In this document: piece by piece, positions 52,078 to 60,842 of the stretch
How positions within the stretch are numbered: position 1 is the first letter of the stretch
How the letters are laid out: each line of letters begins with the position of its first letter
Source: JAHJUB01 sp041653615 [NCBI: Candidatus Ratteibacteria bacterium]
GTDB taxonomy: Bacteria > Ratteibacteria > UBA8468 > MWAK01
DNA: 64,000 nucleotides
Assembly: GCA_041653615.1 (NCBI GenBank)
Contig: JBAZEZ010000001.1
Coordinates: 1 to 64,000, forward strand
Direction: 5' to 3'
The notes under the pieces: generated by a model
Told to the model about the DNA's origin: nothing
The model's input: only the letters and a program-made list of their open reading frames with translations
Database searches by the model: none
Program-made: the position numbers and the translations under genes

Positions 52078-53147
52078 GAATTAGCCTCTGCCCTGCCTTC
52101 CTCGTTCAACATTTTTATCAATACCCGTCCAACAATCTCCTTTCCGGCCAATTCCTTAAAGGCCAAATTAATATCGCTAATACAATACTCACTTGCAACC
52201 AATAAATCAATCCTTAGTTTCTTATTTAAATATAAACCTGCATATTCCGGGACATCCCGGTCTGGACGGGTCTCACCACCCCAGGTTCCTACAATCCGCT
52301 TGCCTTTGATTAAGTCAAAGGGATTAATTGAAATATTTTCACCATAAGACAGATTGCCGGCTACAACACACAATCCACCCTGGTCACGTATCGATTTAAA
52401 GGCGGTTTCCATCGACTCTTTTACCCCCGCGCATTCTATCGCGTAATCAACTCCCCGCTTATCAGTAATTCTTAATATCTCTGTTAATACATCCTGTTTT
52501 TTTGCATTTATTACATGTGTAGCGCCCAATCGCAAAGCATCATAAAGTTTGTGGTCAAAAATATCAACCGCTATAATACGGAATGCCTGTTTTAATTTAG
52601 CCGCCAATAAAACACTTAAACCTATGCCACCTACGCCAAAAATAGCAACCGTATCTCCCTTGGAAAGCTTCACTGTATTCATAATAATACCTGCGCCGGT
52701 AGGAATAGCGCAACCAAGAAGTGCGGCTTCCCGCAAAGGCATTTCATCTGAAATTTTAACCAGCCGGTTTTCGGAAATAACCGCTTTTGTTAAAAAAGTA
52801 GCAATGGCACCGGAATTTACAATCGAGCCATCACTTTTTTTATATAACGTAGAAGGCACCTCGGCACCTTTGCCTTTAATCCAGGTTAATACCGCATGGT
52901 CACCCACCTTAACCTTCTTAACTCCTTCTCCAACCTTTTCTACAATTCCTGAACCTTCATGCCCCAAAGTATGGGGCAAAAACTTATCTTCCCCTTTTAA
53001 CCCGCGTATTTCGTTCAATTGGGAACGGCATACCCCGCTGTAGGCAATTTTAACCAGAACCTGGCCCGGCTTTAAATCAGGCACGGTAAGTTCTTCAATT
53101 TTCAAAAGTCCGTTCTGTTTGTATAGTACTGCCGCCCATGATTTCAT
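52074..53147 (-). CDS. zinc-type alcohol dehydrogenase family protein
   Basis: A 357-aa medium-chain dehydrogenase. Catalytic zinc ligands are in SGVCRSQLNEIRG (Cys), LGHEGSG (His-Glu) and ALLGCAIPTG (Cys). GVGGIGLSVLLAAK is the NAD site. The structural zinc loop, normally with four cysteines around residue 90-110, is replaced by TWIKGKGAEVPSTLYKK without cysteine. It probably oxidises or reduces a sugar hydroxyl in this locus. Confidence 0.9.
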   Translation of the reverse strand: MKSWAAVLYKQNGLLKIEELTVPDLKPGQVLVKIAYSGVCRSQLNEIRGLKGEDKFLPHTLGHEGSGIVEKVGEGVKKVKVGDHAVLTWIKGKGAEVPSTLYKKSDGSIVNSGAIATFLTKAVISENRLVKISDEMPLREAALLGCAIPTGAGIIMNTVKLSKGDTVAIFGVGGIGLSVLLAAKLKQAFRIIAVDIFDHKLYDALRLGATHVINAKKQDVLTEILRITDKRGVDYAIECAGVKESMETAFKSIRDQGGLCVVAGNLSYGENISINPFDLIKGKRIVGTWGGETRPDRDVPEYAGLYLNKKLRIDLLVASEYCISDINLAFKELAGKEIVGRVLIKMLNEEGRAEANS

Positions 53148-53169
53148 TTTCGTTTATTTTCCGAAAAAC

Positions 53170-54627
53170 TCAAGCCACAACATTGATTCCTAATTTACGT
53201 CTTGTGTCTTTCCGCCATTTTTCCAGTTCATCTAAACTAATGCCTTGTATCCTGGCGATGTTTTCTTTTCTTTCCGACGTTCTAAAATTTATCCTGTCCC
53301 ATTCAAAAGCGCGCAAAATCTCCAACTCTATCGGTGAAAATTCTTCCGTTGATATCATTCCGTGGGTATACCCGACATTACCAAACTCCTCCATGAAATT
53401 TTTGGGCAAATATCCTTTCGCGATGCATGTTTCCATTAATTCCGTATTCGGTAAAGGAGTCGCGATGTGAAAATTGACCAGGTCAACCTCAAGTTTATCG
53501 GCATAAGCAAATGTATCCCTTATCTGCTCCCACGTTTCACCGGGGAATCCTACGACAAAATTAGCTATAATCTCAAAACCTTTCTTCTTTGCCAAAGACA
53601 GGATACCCGGCGTCTTCTTCAAATTTACCGGTTTTTTTATTATTTTATCGAGTACCTGCTGATTACCCGATTCGATCGAAACCGTAATCTGGTAACTACC
53701 GCTTTCCTTCATGGAATCAAGCACCTCTTCATCCAGTAAGAAAACCGTCAGGTTACCGCATTTCCAAAGAAGGTCGTATTTACGTTCAATGAGTCCCTTC
53801 ATAATATCTATCGCGCGTTTGCGATTAAAAAGAAAATGGTCATCCAAAAAATTAATTTCTTTTATGCCTTTTTTATACAATTCATCCACTTCCCGTAAAA
53901 CATTCTCGGCGCTTCGCATCCGGACTTTTTTCCCGCTGATTCTCGGTCCGGAACAAAAAATACATCTGTACGGACACCCTCTTGATGTTATCGTTACCGC
54001 ATAAGGGTACACCTTAGCGCACAAACCCTGAGCATATTTTAAATGCTGGCTCCCATAATCCAGCAGATTCAGGTTCCCGTAATCAGCGAACGGAATAGAG
54101 TCCAGATCATCGATATAACCGGCCGGTCTGGATATCCGAGACTCGTTATTTTCAAAAAACGCCAATCCTTTAATATCAGATAAATCAGGACTAGGTTTAC
54201 CGAGTTTTTTCAATAATTCTAAAAAAGATACCTCGCCTTCGCCGATTATCCAGTAATCAACGTTTTTGTCCTTCATGGCAGCCGTGATTGCTACCGTCGG
54301 CAACACTCCCCCTTCTACTATAATGGTCCCGGGTAAAGCCTGCCTAACCAGAGCGGTCATATGTTCAACGCTTTTTATGTATTCCGTCGAACACGTACTG
54401 ACACCAACCACATCAGGTTTAAAATCTCTGACCGCACTAATGATTTCTCCGTCGGTTAAATTCGCAAAATTAGGATCGAGAAGCAGGGTTTCGAAATCAT
54501 TCTTGATTGAGGCGTTTATGATTCCCAAAGAATACGGATACATTTTCCATGTTCGTTTGCCAAGTAAAGCATAGTTCGGCTGTGTTAACATTACTTTTCC
54601 AACCTTATTCTTTTTAATGTTTCCCAT
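53170..54627 (-). CDS. B12-binding radical SAM protein
   Basis: A 485-aa protein with an N-terminal cobalamin-binding-like domain (about 40-145, VVGVSTCSTEYIKSVEHMTAL) and a radical SAM domain with GCPYRCIFCSG (C-x3-C-x2-C) near 215-225. Such enzymes can methylate unactivated carbon or rearrange sugars, and in polysaccharide loci their products are mostly unknown. The start at 54627 was chosen because it lies one base after the upstream stop; the frame is open back to 54699. Confidence 0.9.
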   Translation of the reverse strand: MGNIKKNKVGKVMLTQPNYALLGKRTWKMYPYSLGIINASIKNDFETLLLDPNFANLTDGEIISAVRDFKPDVVGVSTCSTEYIKSVEHMTALVRQALPGTIIVEGGVLPTVAITAAMKDKNVDYWIIGEGEVSFLELLKKLGKPSPDLSDIKGLAFFENNESRISRPAGYIDDLDSIPFADYGNLNLLDYGSQHLKYAQGLCAKVYPYAVTITSRGCPYRCIFCSGPRISGKKVRMRSAENVLREVDELYKKGIKEINFLDDHFLFNRKRAIDIMKGLIERKYDLLWKCGNLTVFLLDEEVLDSMKESGSYQITVSIESGNQQVLDKIIKKPVNLKKTPGILSLAKKKGFEIIANFVVGFPGETWEQIRDTFAYADKLEVDLVNFHIATPLPNTELMETCIAKGYLPKNFMEEFGNVGYTHGMISTEEFSPIELEILRAFEWDRINFRTSERKENIARIQGISLDELEKWRKDTRRKLGINVVA

Positions 54628-54628
54628 T

Positions 54629-55285
54629 TTAGTTTGCGATAAACCACCAATAGTCTCCGGTATAACCCACCTCAGCAAAAAGTTTTTTCCAGTCATCAAC
54701 GTGCATCATCGTCTCCGCAGTCAAAACCCATTTAAAAAGATTTTCCCACTCTTTTTCGTTATGCCAGGCATCAACCGTGATGTAACTACTACCACGGCAG
54801 ACCCGTTGTATCTCCCTCAGGGCGGTCTTGAGTCGATCAACCGGCAGGTTGTGGATTGAGTTAATGGAAACAACAAGGTCAAAGGACTTGTCGGAATAAG
54901 GTAATTTTTCAGCGCTGGCAATCTTTAAAAATGGCTTAACTGAAGGCATGGCGTTTTCAATCACGTATTCACTGACATCTATCCCGGCTATAGTTGCCCC
55001 GGGCATAAATTCTTTGAAATCATAAAGCATGAACCCCTTTCCGCATCCAATATCCAGAATAGCGGAATTATCCGCAAGTTTATAATAATCTTTCATCCGT
55101 TTTACAACGGATTTCCAGCGGCCGTCATATTTATATCCGCCGTAACCACATTTTCTATCCCCGTCAAAAAACTCTTTGCCGAATTGTTTCGCAATGCGGA
55201 TAACCTCCGGAGTTTTCTCCAGCGCCCGTTTATCATAATCGCGGACGGTTTTCGGGTGCGCGTCAAGAAAATTGACCTCAGCCAT
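54629..55285 (-). CDS. class I SAM-dependent methyltransferase
   Basis: A 218-aa methyltransferase: SAM motif ILDIGCGKGFMLYDFKEFMPGATIAGIDVSEYVIENA (about 95-131), then LPYSDKSFDLVVSINSIHNLP. N-terminal residues (FGKEFFDGDRKCGYGGYKYDGRW) resemble a sub-family found in sugar loci. Only one base separates it from the radical SAM gene, so the two may act together. Confidence 0.85.
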   Translation of the reverse strand: MAEVNFLDAHPKTVRDYDKRALEKTPEVIRIAKQFGKEFFDGDRKCGYGGYKYDGRWKSVVKRMKDYYKLADNSAILDIGCGKGFMLYDFKEFMPGATIAGIDVSEYVIENAMPSVKPFLKIASAEKLPYSDKSFDLVVSINSIHNLPVDRLKTALREIQRVCRGSSYITVDAWHNEKEWENLFKWVLTAETMMHVDDWKKLFAEVGYTGDYWWFIAN

Positions 55286-55314
55286 GCTTTTCCTCCCACA
55301 AATTTATTTTCTGC

Positions 55315-55995
55315 TCACTTCCCATCTACGCCGATTCCTATCAAATAATGAGCCATGGGATAAAACCCGAGGTGAATCATTTCGTCGTTCATCGAAAACA
55401 CAAATGCGTTGTGGAAATATTTCAGCAGCAATGCCTTTAAATCGGAACCGGTTTTACAGTTTACATGCCCCGCCTCACTCCATTCCAAGGCATACTTTTG
55501 TGATTCGATAGAAGGAGTGCCGAGTATGCAAATTCCTTTAGGTTTTAAAGATTTACAAATATTTTCCATAAAACTATTTTCCGCATTTTTGTTTATGTGC
55601 TCAATTACATCAAGGGCGTATACGGCGTCAAATTGCCCATCAACCGTATCAATGGTAAAATCCACCACTTTAAAAGAACAGTTTTCCCGGCCTTCTTGTA
55701 ACTTCGCGGCAAATTCGATAAACAGCGGGTCAAAATCAACGCCCATAACAGACTTAACCTCTTGCAGAACTATATCAATGGCAAACGCATCTCCGCAACC
55801 AACTTCCAATACGTTCTTTTTACCGGATAAAAGTTTAGCCACTATTTTATACCTGGCCAATAAAAATGAAAGGTGCCTCGGATCCGAACGCCACAAATGA
55901 CTGGTAGTCGGCCCCAGGCACACCGGACCCTTTGTTTTATATGCATCAAACTGAATTTGATACTGGGGTTCCTTTGGTCTCTTTTCTGGTCCCAT
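55315..55995 (-). CDS. class I SAM-dependent methyltransferase
   Basis: A 226-aa protein with VLEVGCGDAFAIDIVLQEVKSVMGVDFDP and FDAVYALDVIEHINKNAENSFMENICKSLKPKGICILGTPS, a Methyltransf_11/23-type enzyme. The acceptor is unknown. Its start overlaps the SDR stop by one base. Confidence 0.87.
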   Translation of the reverse strand: MGPEKRPKEPQYQIQFDAYKTKGPVCLGPTTSHLWRSDPRHLSFLLARYKIVAKLLSGKKNVLEVGCGDAFAIDIVLQEVKSVMGVDFDPLFIEFAAKLQEGRENCSFKVVDFTIDTVDGQFDAVYALDVIEHINKNAENSFMENICKSLKPKGICILGTPSIESQKYALEWSEAGHVNCKTGSDLKALLLKYFHNAFVFSMNDEMIHLGFYPMAHYLIGIGVDGK

Positions 55996-56753
55996 TACAA
56001 TATCCCTCCATCAACTGGAATAATCGCACCTGCGCAAAAAGAAGCTGATTCGGAACATAAGAAAACAACAATATCGCTTATTTCTTCCGGTTTAGCAAAA
56101 CGCTTAATTGCAATCTTTTCTTCTAAAAATCTTTTGACGGACTCCGGGTTTTCCTCCAAACGCGTGTCCCAATCCCCTCCTTCAGTCAATATTGCGCCAG
56201 GCATAACAGCGGTAACTATTACGCCATCCGAAGCGACCGCACAACCCATCCCTCTGACATAGGCATTTAATGCCGCTTTGGCAGTGACATACGGCAACGA
56301 AGCGATTCCCCTGACCGCCGCAGCAGAGGATACATGAACAACTCTACCCCATTTCCGTTGTTGCATACCCGGTATAATCAACCGGTTTAACTCTATGGCA
56401 ATTTCTAAATTAAGCCTCGCGACCTTTCTCCAGTCTTCAATCCCGCTAAATGGGTCTCGAATCCCTAATGTGCCGCCAACATTGTGAACAACAATATCCG
56501 GCGGACCAAACTCACCGGTCAGTTTTTTGAATACCCGCTCCGGAGACGTTTCCAACATTAAATCCGCCGAAAAAGAATAATGTCCGCGTAACACACCTCC
56601 CATTTCATTTACCACTGAAGCAACCTCGTCTTCGGTCCTAGATAATACGGCAACATTAGTCCCTTCCTCCGCCAATCTTAAAGATATGCAGCGTCCTAAT
56701 CCCCTGCCCCCTCCAACGACTAAGGCCCTTTTATCTTTTATGCGTAAATCCAT
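55995..56753 (-). CDS. short-chain dehydrogenase/reductase
   Basis: A 252-aa classical SDR. GGGRGLGRCISLRLAEEG is the cofactor loop, HNVGGTLG matches NNAG, S is in VHVSSAAAVRG, and Y-x3-K is in PYVTAKAALNAYVRG. CAGAIIPVDGG ends the domain. NAD(P)-dependent reduction of a keto group is expected. It directly follows the E1-like pair, so it may reduce the ketone they create. Confidence 0.92.
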   Translation of the reverse strand: MDLRIKDKRALVVGGGRGLGRCISLRLAEEGTNVAVLSRTEDEVASVVNEMGGVLRGHYSFSADLMLETSPERVFKKLTGEFGPPDIVVHNVGGTLGIRDPFSGIEDWRKVARLNLEIAIELNRLIIPGMQQRKWGRVVHVSSAAAVRGIASLPYVTAKAALNAYVRGMGCAVASDGVIVTAVMPGAILTEGGDWDTRLEENPESVKRFLEEKIAIKRFAKPEEISDIVVFLCSESASFCAGAIIPVDGGIL

Positions 56754-56778
56754 TAAATATCCCCCTAATCGACCCTAT

Positions 56779-57834
56779 TTAAAACGGCCCCTTAAACCAA
56801 TCACCCGGAATATCAAGAGATATATCTTTTATGCCAGAAACAATCTTTTTTTTAGGCATCCCCAACATTTGCCTGACAACAGCAACAATATTGATTGCCC
56901 GGGGATAGTAGTAACGAGACAACTCCGGACTGGTGGGGGTGGGACAATCAGGCAGCGCCACCCGTACCGGCGGAGACTTAAGGTCCGCCAGCGCTTCTTC
57001 GGCGACCCGGGCAATAATTTCCGCGCCGACCCCAAAAGACTTCCATCCGGTATCGGCCACAATCAAACGACCGGTTTTGCGTACCGAATCCAGAATCAAA
57101 CTATCATCCAGCGGTTTGAGAGTGCGGATATCTATAATTTCCGCATGAATTCCCGACCCGGCCAAGATCTCCGCGGCCCGGAACGCCTCTAAAACCATAT
57201 AAGAAGTTGCGACAATTGTCAGGTCTGTCCCTTTCCTAACTACTTTGGCTTTCCCCAAAGGGACGCGGTAAAATTTTTCCGGGACCGGTCCGGTAATATT
57301 ATACAGCCACCGGTGTTCAATGAAAATTACCGGGTTATTATCTTCAATGCTGGATATAAGCAACCCTTTGGCGTCATACGGCGTAACGGGCATAACCACT
57401 TTAAGGCCCGGAACATGGGCAAACCAGGCCTGCAGGCTCTGAGAGTGTTGCGGACCCTGCCCCCAACCCCGGCCGATGAGCATACGGATTACTAACGGAA
57501 CGCTCCTCTTACCGCCGAACATATAATGCCATTTGGCGGCCTGATTAACAATCTGCTCTATGGATAGCAGGGCAAAATCAATGCGCTGATGAGTCATGAT
57601 TGGCCGCATTCCCACCAGGGCCGACCCGATTACCACGCCGGTCATGCCATTCTCGGATGCCGGCATATCCATAACCCGGTCACTCCCGTACTTATCTTGC
57701 AAACCTAACGTAGTGCCGAAGATACCCTTCGGGTCGGGAACTCCCAAACCCATGGTATAAACAGCCTTGTCCCTGGCCATGGATTGGTCGGTTGCCTCGT
57801 TGACGGCTTGGAAAAATTTAAGTTCTCTGCTCAT
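56779..57834 (-). CDS. thiamine-dependent E1 beta-like subunit
   Basis: A 351-aa protein of the pyruvate/2-oxoacid dehydrogenase E1 beta type: AVNEATDQSMARDKAVYTMGLGV, DMPASENGMTGVVIGSALVGMRPIMTHQRIDFALLSIEQIVNQAAKWHYMFGG, and the C-terminal transketolase-like domain with IDIRTLKPLDDSLI. There are no E2 or E3 genes in the window. The 4-base ATGA overlap with the alpha gene fits a heterotetramer. Confidence 0.9.
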   Translation of the reverse strand: MSRELKFFQAVNEATDQSMARDKAVYTMGLGVPDPKGIFGTTLGLQDKYGSDRVMDMPASENGMTGVVIGSALVGMRPIMTHQRIDFALLSIEQIVNQAAKWHYMFGGKRSVPLVIRMLIGRGWGQGPQHSQSLQAWFAHVPGLKVVMPVTPYDAKGLLISSIEDNNPVIFIEHRWLYNITGPVPEKFYRVPLGKAKVVRKGTDLTIVATSYMVLEAFRAAEILAGSGIHAEIIDIRTLKPLDDSLILDSVRKTGRLIVADTGWKSFGVGAEIIARVAEEALADLKSPPVRVALPDCPTPTSPELSRYYYPRAINIVAVVRQMLGMPKKKIVSGIKDISLDIPGDWFKGPF

Positions 57835-58796
57835 GCATAAATATTTTCCATTAAAAGAGACTTTTCCGGGAAAGGACTTTTCCGGGCAAACGCTATCGCT
57901 TCCTCTATCTCTTTTTGTATTTTTTCAGACATACCTTCTGTGTCCCGTATATTAAAAATACCTTCCTTCACCAGATGTTTTTTCAACTTTTCAACCGGAC
58001 AGCGCTTTTTCCAACTCTGAAACTCGGCTTCAGTACGATAGCCCAAATCATTATCATAGTTTGGACCGCAGTGCTCACGCCAGCGATATGTCTTGAACTC
58101 CAAAAAAGTAGGACCGCCACCCTGTTGAGCCCTGCGCACAGCAGATTCCGCCAAACCGCAAACTTCGAAAAGATCGTTGCCGTCAGCCTGGAAGCCGGGC
58201 GCGCCGTACCCTCTGGCGAGTTTAAATATCTCCCGACGTTCGGGTTGGCGAACGGAAAGAGGCGAATAGACCGAAAAAAAATTATTCTCACAGATAAATA
58301 TGACCGGTAATTTTTTGAGTACCGCAAAATTAATACTCTCGTGAAATACGCCCTCCTCAACCGCCGCTTCGCCAAAAAAGACCGCCGTTACCCGCCGTTC
58401 GCCGCGCAGCATCGTTCCGAGGGCGGCTCCAACCGCAATCGGAATCGTACTGCCGACAACGGGGGTCGCTCCCAGAAACCCCGCCGAAAGGTCAACCAGA
58501 TGCATCGAACCGCCCTTTCCTTCGGAACAACCGGTTTTCTTCCCGTAGAGTTCCGCCAGCATCGCTTTAAAATCTCCGCCTTTAGCCAGATAATGGCCGT
58601 GTGACCGATGGCCGCTAAAAACATAATCAGCACGGGAAAGATTGGCGCAAACACCCACCGCAACCGCCTCCTGCCCGATACAGAGGTGGACCGGACAACG
58701 CATCTCCTGTTCCGGATAGAGGTCCGCTATCTTTTCCTCAATCATCCGGATGCGCAGCATCCGGTAGAATAATTCTTTAAGAAGTTTCGGAGTCAT
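57831..58796 (-). CDS. thiamine-dependent E1 alpha-like subunit
   Basis: A 321-aa E1 alpha-type protein: YPEQEMRCPVHLCIGQEAVAVG, FSGHRSHGHYLAKGG, and the TPP/Mg segment AVFFGEAAVEEGVFHESINFAVLKKLPVIFICENN. The usual GDG of that motif is GEA here: the metal-binding Asp is Glu, and Gly is Ala. NDLFEVCGLAESAVRRAQQGGGPTFLEFKTYRW matches the family. With no lipoyl partner it probably transfers a two-carbon unit to a sugar. Confidence 0.9.
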   Translation of the reverse strand: MTPKLLKELFYRMLRIRMIEEKIADLYPEQEMRCPVHLCIGQEAVAVGVCANLSRADYVFSGHRSHGHYLAKGGDFKAMLAELYGKKTGCSEGKGGSMHLVDLSAGFLGATPVVGSTIPIAVGAALGTMLRGERRVTAVFFGEAAVEEGVFHESINFAVLKKLPVIFICENNFFSVYSPLSVRQPERREIFKLARGYGAPGFQADGNDLFEVCGLAESAVRRAQQGGGPTFLEFKTYRWREHCGPNYDNDLGYRTEAEFQSWKKRCPVEKLKKHLVKEGIFNIRDTEGMSEKIQKEIEEAIAFARKSPFPEKSLLMENIYA

Positions 58797-59785
58797 GGTT
58801 TGTGAATATATTCCAGGGGTTGTTCTTTGAGTACATCCAGATTCTTCTTAACCCAGCCGACCGTCTCGGCAATGGTCGTTTCCAGCGAAATAACCGGCTG
58901 CCAGCCTAATTCAGTCTTTGCCTTAGTCCAGTCCAGGGTATATAAAGCATCCTGGCCTTTTCTCGGGGGTGTTATCTCTACGCTATCTTCAAAAGAAACT
59001 TCCAATTGGCGGCAAACTTCCTCTACCAGACTGCGGACCGTGATATTTCGGCCGGTGGCGAAATGATATGCCTCCCCTATCCGGCCTTTTCGTATCGTCC
59101 GGAGTGTTCCTTCGCATACATCCTGAATGTGAATAAAAGAACGGACCGCCTTCCCGCCGCCCTCGAGTTTGAGTTTCTTCCCGGTAAGAATATTAAAAAT
59201 GGTCCGGGGAAGAATACGGTATAACTGCTGGCCCGGACCACAGACGTTCGCGGCCCGGGTAAAAACCACCGGAAAGTTATACGTCCGAAAAAATGTCATC
59301 AAACTCATATCGCAGGCAGCCCGGGAAACCGCATACGGGGTGCTGGGGTTACACGGAACGTCTTCCGTAATCATCCTCCGGGTATTACCGTAAACTTCCG
59401 GCGTGGAAACATGGACGTACCTTTTCAAAAAAGCGCACTTGCGCAAACGGTCGTGGAGCTTCACCATTCCCGTAACGTTGGTTAGAAACCAGTCTTCCGG
59501 TTTATCCCAACTTTGCGCCACCATGCTCTGGGAAGCAAAATTAACAACGTAATCGGGTTGAAATTCCGCCATAACTTCCATAATCTTTTCTAAATCCAGA
59601 TTGAGGTCCATCTGGTAAAACCGGAAACGGCCGCAAGACGCCCATTTGTACGGAAGAAAAACCCCGGACGGTTCCGGCGAACGGCTGATACCGATTACCT
59701 CCGCCTTATCTTTCAACAAACGAGCCGTAAAATGCGCGCCGGAAAATGAATTGCTTCCGATAACCGCAAACTTTTCTTTTTTCAT
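58793..59785 (-). CDS. nucleotide-sugar dehydratase-like extended SDR with altered catalytic motif
   Basis: A 330-aa protein of the dTDP-glucose/GDP-mannose 4,6-dehydratase type: IGSNSFSGAHFTARLL, VVNFASQSMVAQSWDKPEDWFLTNVTG, HVSTPEVYGNTRR and STPYAVSRAACDM. The catalytic Y-x3-K reads Y-A-V-S-R, with arginine (codon at 59321-59323) for lysine, and the usual T-D-E before VYG is T-P-E. Activity may be altered. It overlaps both neighbours by 1-4 bases. Confidence 0.87.
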   Translation of the reverse strand: MKKEKFAVIGSNSFSGAHFTARLLKDKAEVIGISRSPEPSGVFLPYKWASCGRFRFYQMDLNLDLEKIMEVMAEFQPDYVVNFASQSMVAQSWDKPEDWFLTNVTGMVKLHDRLRKCAFLKRYVHVSTPEVYGNTRRMITEDVPCNPSTPYAVSRAACDMSLMTFFRTYNFPVVFTRAANVCGPGQQLYRILPRTIFNILTGKKLKLEGGGKAVRSFIHIQDVCEGTLRTIRKGRIGEAYHFATGRNITVRSLVEEVCRQLEVSFEDSVEITPPRKGQDALYTLDWTKAKTELGWQPVISLETTIAETVGWVKKNLDVLKEQPLEYIHKP

Positions 59786-60816
59786 TATTTCAGCTTAATG
59801 TCTTTCATCATCTTGATATTATAGTAACGAATATCGGTAAGGGAATCCGGGAGCTTGCCGTTCCGAAAGGCTTTAATTAAATCCCGCGCGCCGTCTTCAA
59901 CGGTACATCTGGGTGTAAACCCTAACTCGCGCTCAATCTTTTTACCCGAAATATGATAGGAACGGATATCATCGGAAGGTGTGGTGACAATTTCAATGTC
60001 TTCTTTTTCGGGCATCTCTTCCGCCACCACGTTCCGAACTATTTCCGCGGTTTCCGCAACAGTGTAATTCTGGCAAACCACGTTGTAAACCTTTCCCGCT
60101 ATCATAAAATCCGGAAATTCCAGCAATTTAGCGTAAAGGTCGACCATGTCCCGCATGTGAAGGTTCGGACGCATCTGCGAACCGCCGAAAACCGTAATGC
60201 AGCCGGAATTAACCGCGTGATTAGTCAGAATATTAACCGTAAGGTCCAGCCGTTGGCGCGGGGAACAGCCGCATATCGTCGCCGGACGAATAATCACCGG
60301 AACGAAATTTGAAGACGAAGATTCTAAAAGAACCGGTTCGCACATTGCCTTATACTTGTTATATAAAGATACCGGCACCAGCGGATGGTCTTCGGTGACA
60401 TCCGCATCCCCGCTGATTCCGTATACGCTGCCCGAAGAAGCAAGGATAAACCTTTGAATACCGGCGTCTTTGCTGATTTGCACCAACGGGCCAAACGCGT
60501 CATAATTTATCGATTGACTCAGAAAGGGGTCCAACTCGACGCTCGGGTCGTTCGATATACAAGCCAGATGAATCACCGCGTCACAACCGGCCACGACCTC
60601 TTTCAACAAATTCTGATTGCGAATATCACCTTTGATTTGCTCGAGATTACGATTGTCTTTTACCGAATCCAAAACATGTTCGCCGTAAATATACAGGTCA
60701 ATGACCTTAACCTTATATCCCTGCTTCAACAACACCGGCACCAACACGGACCCGACATATCCGGCGCCGCCGGTGACAAGTATCGTTTTAATATTTCCGG
60801 AACTCTTTGTCCCCAT
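59785..60816 (-). CDS. NAD-dependent epimerase/dehydratase
   Basis: A 343-aa extended SDR: ILVTGGAGYVGSVLVPVLLKQGY, VIHLACISNDPSVELDP, ILASSGSVYGISGDADVTE, LYNKYK with the Y-x3-K pair, and PNLHMRDMVDLYAKLLEF. Cofactor and catalytic residues are intact. Related in style to the gene at 49150. The substrate is unknown. Confidence 0.9.
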   Translation of the reverse strand: MGTKSSGNIKTILVTGGAGYVGSVLVPVLLKQGYKVKVIDLYIYGEHVLDSVKDNRNLEQIKGDIRNQNLLKEVVAGCDAVIHLACISNDPSVELDPFLSQSINYDAFGPLVQISKDAGIQRFILASSGSVYGISGDADVTEDHPLVPVSLYNKYKAMCEPVLLESSSSNFVPVIIRPATICGCSPRQRLDLTVNILTNHAVNSGCITVFGGSQMRPNLHMRDMVDLYAKLLEFPDFMIAGKVYNVVCQNYTVAETAEIVRNVVAEEMPEKEDIEIVTTPSDDIRSYHISGKKIERELGFTPRCTVEDGARDLIKAFRNGKLPDSLTDIRYYNIKMMKDIKLK

Positions 60817-60842
60817 GATAACTTTTCCTCTAAATTACCTGT

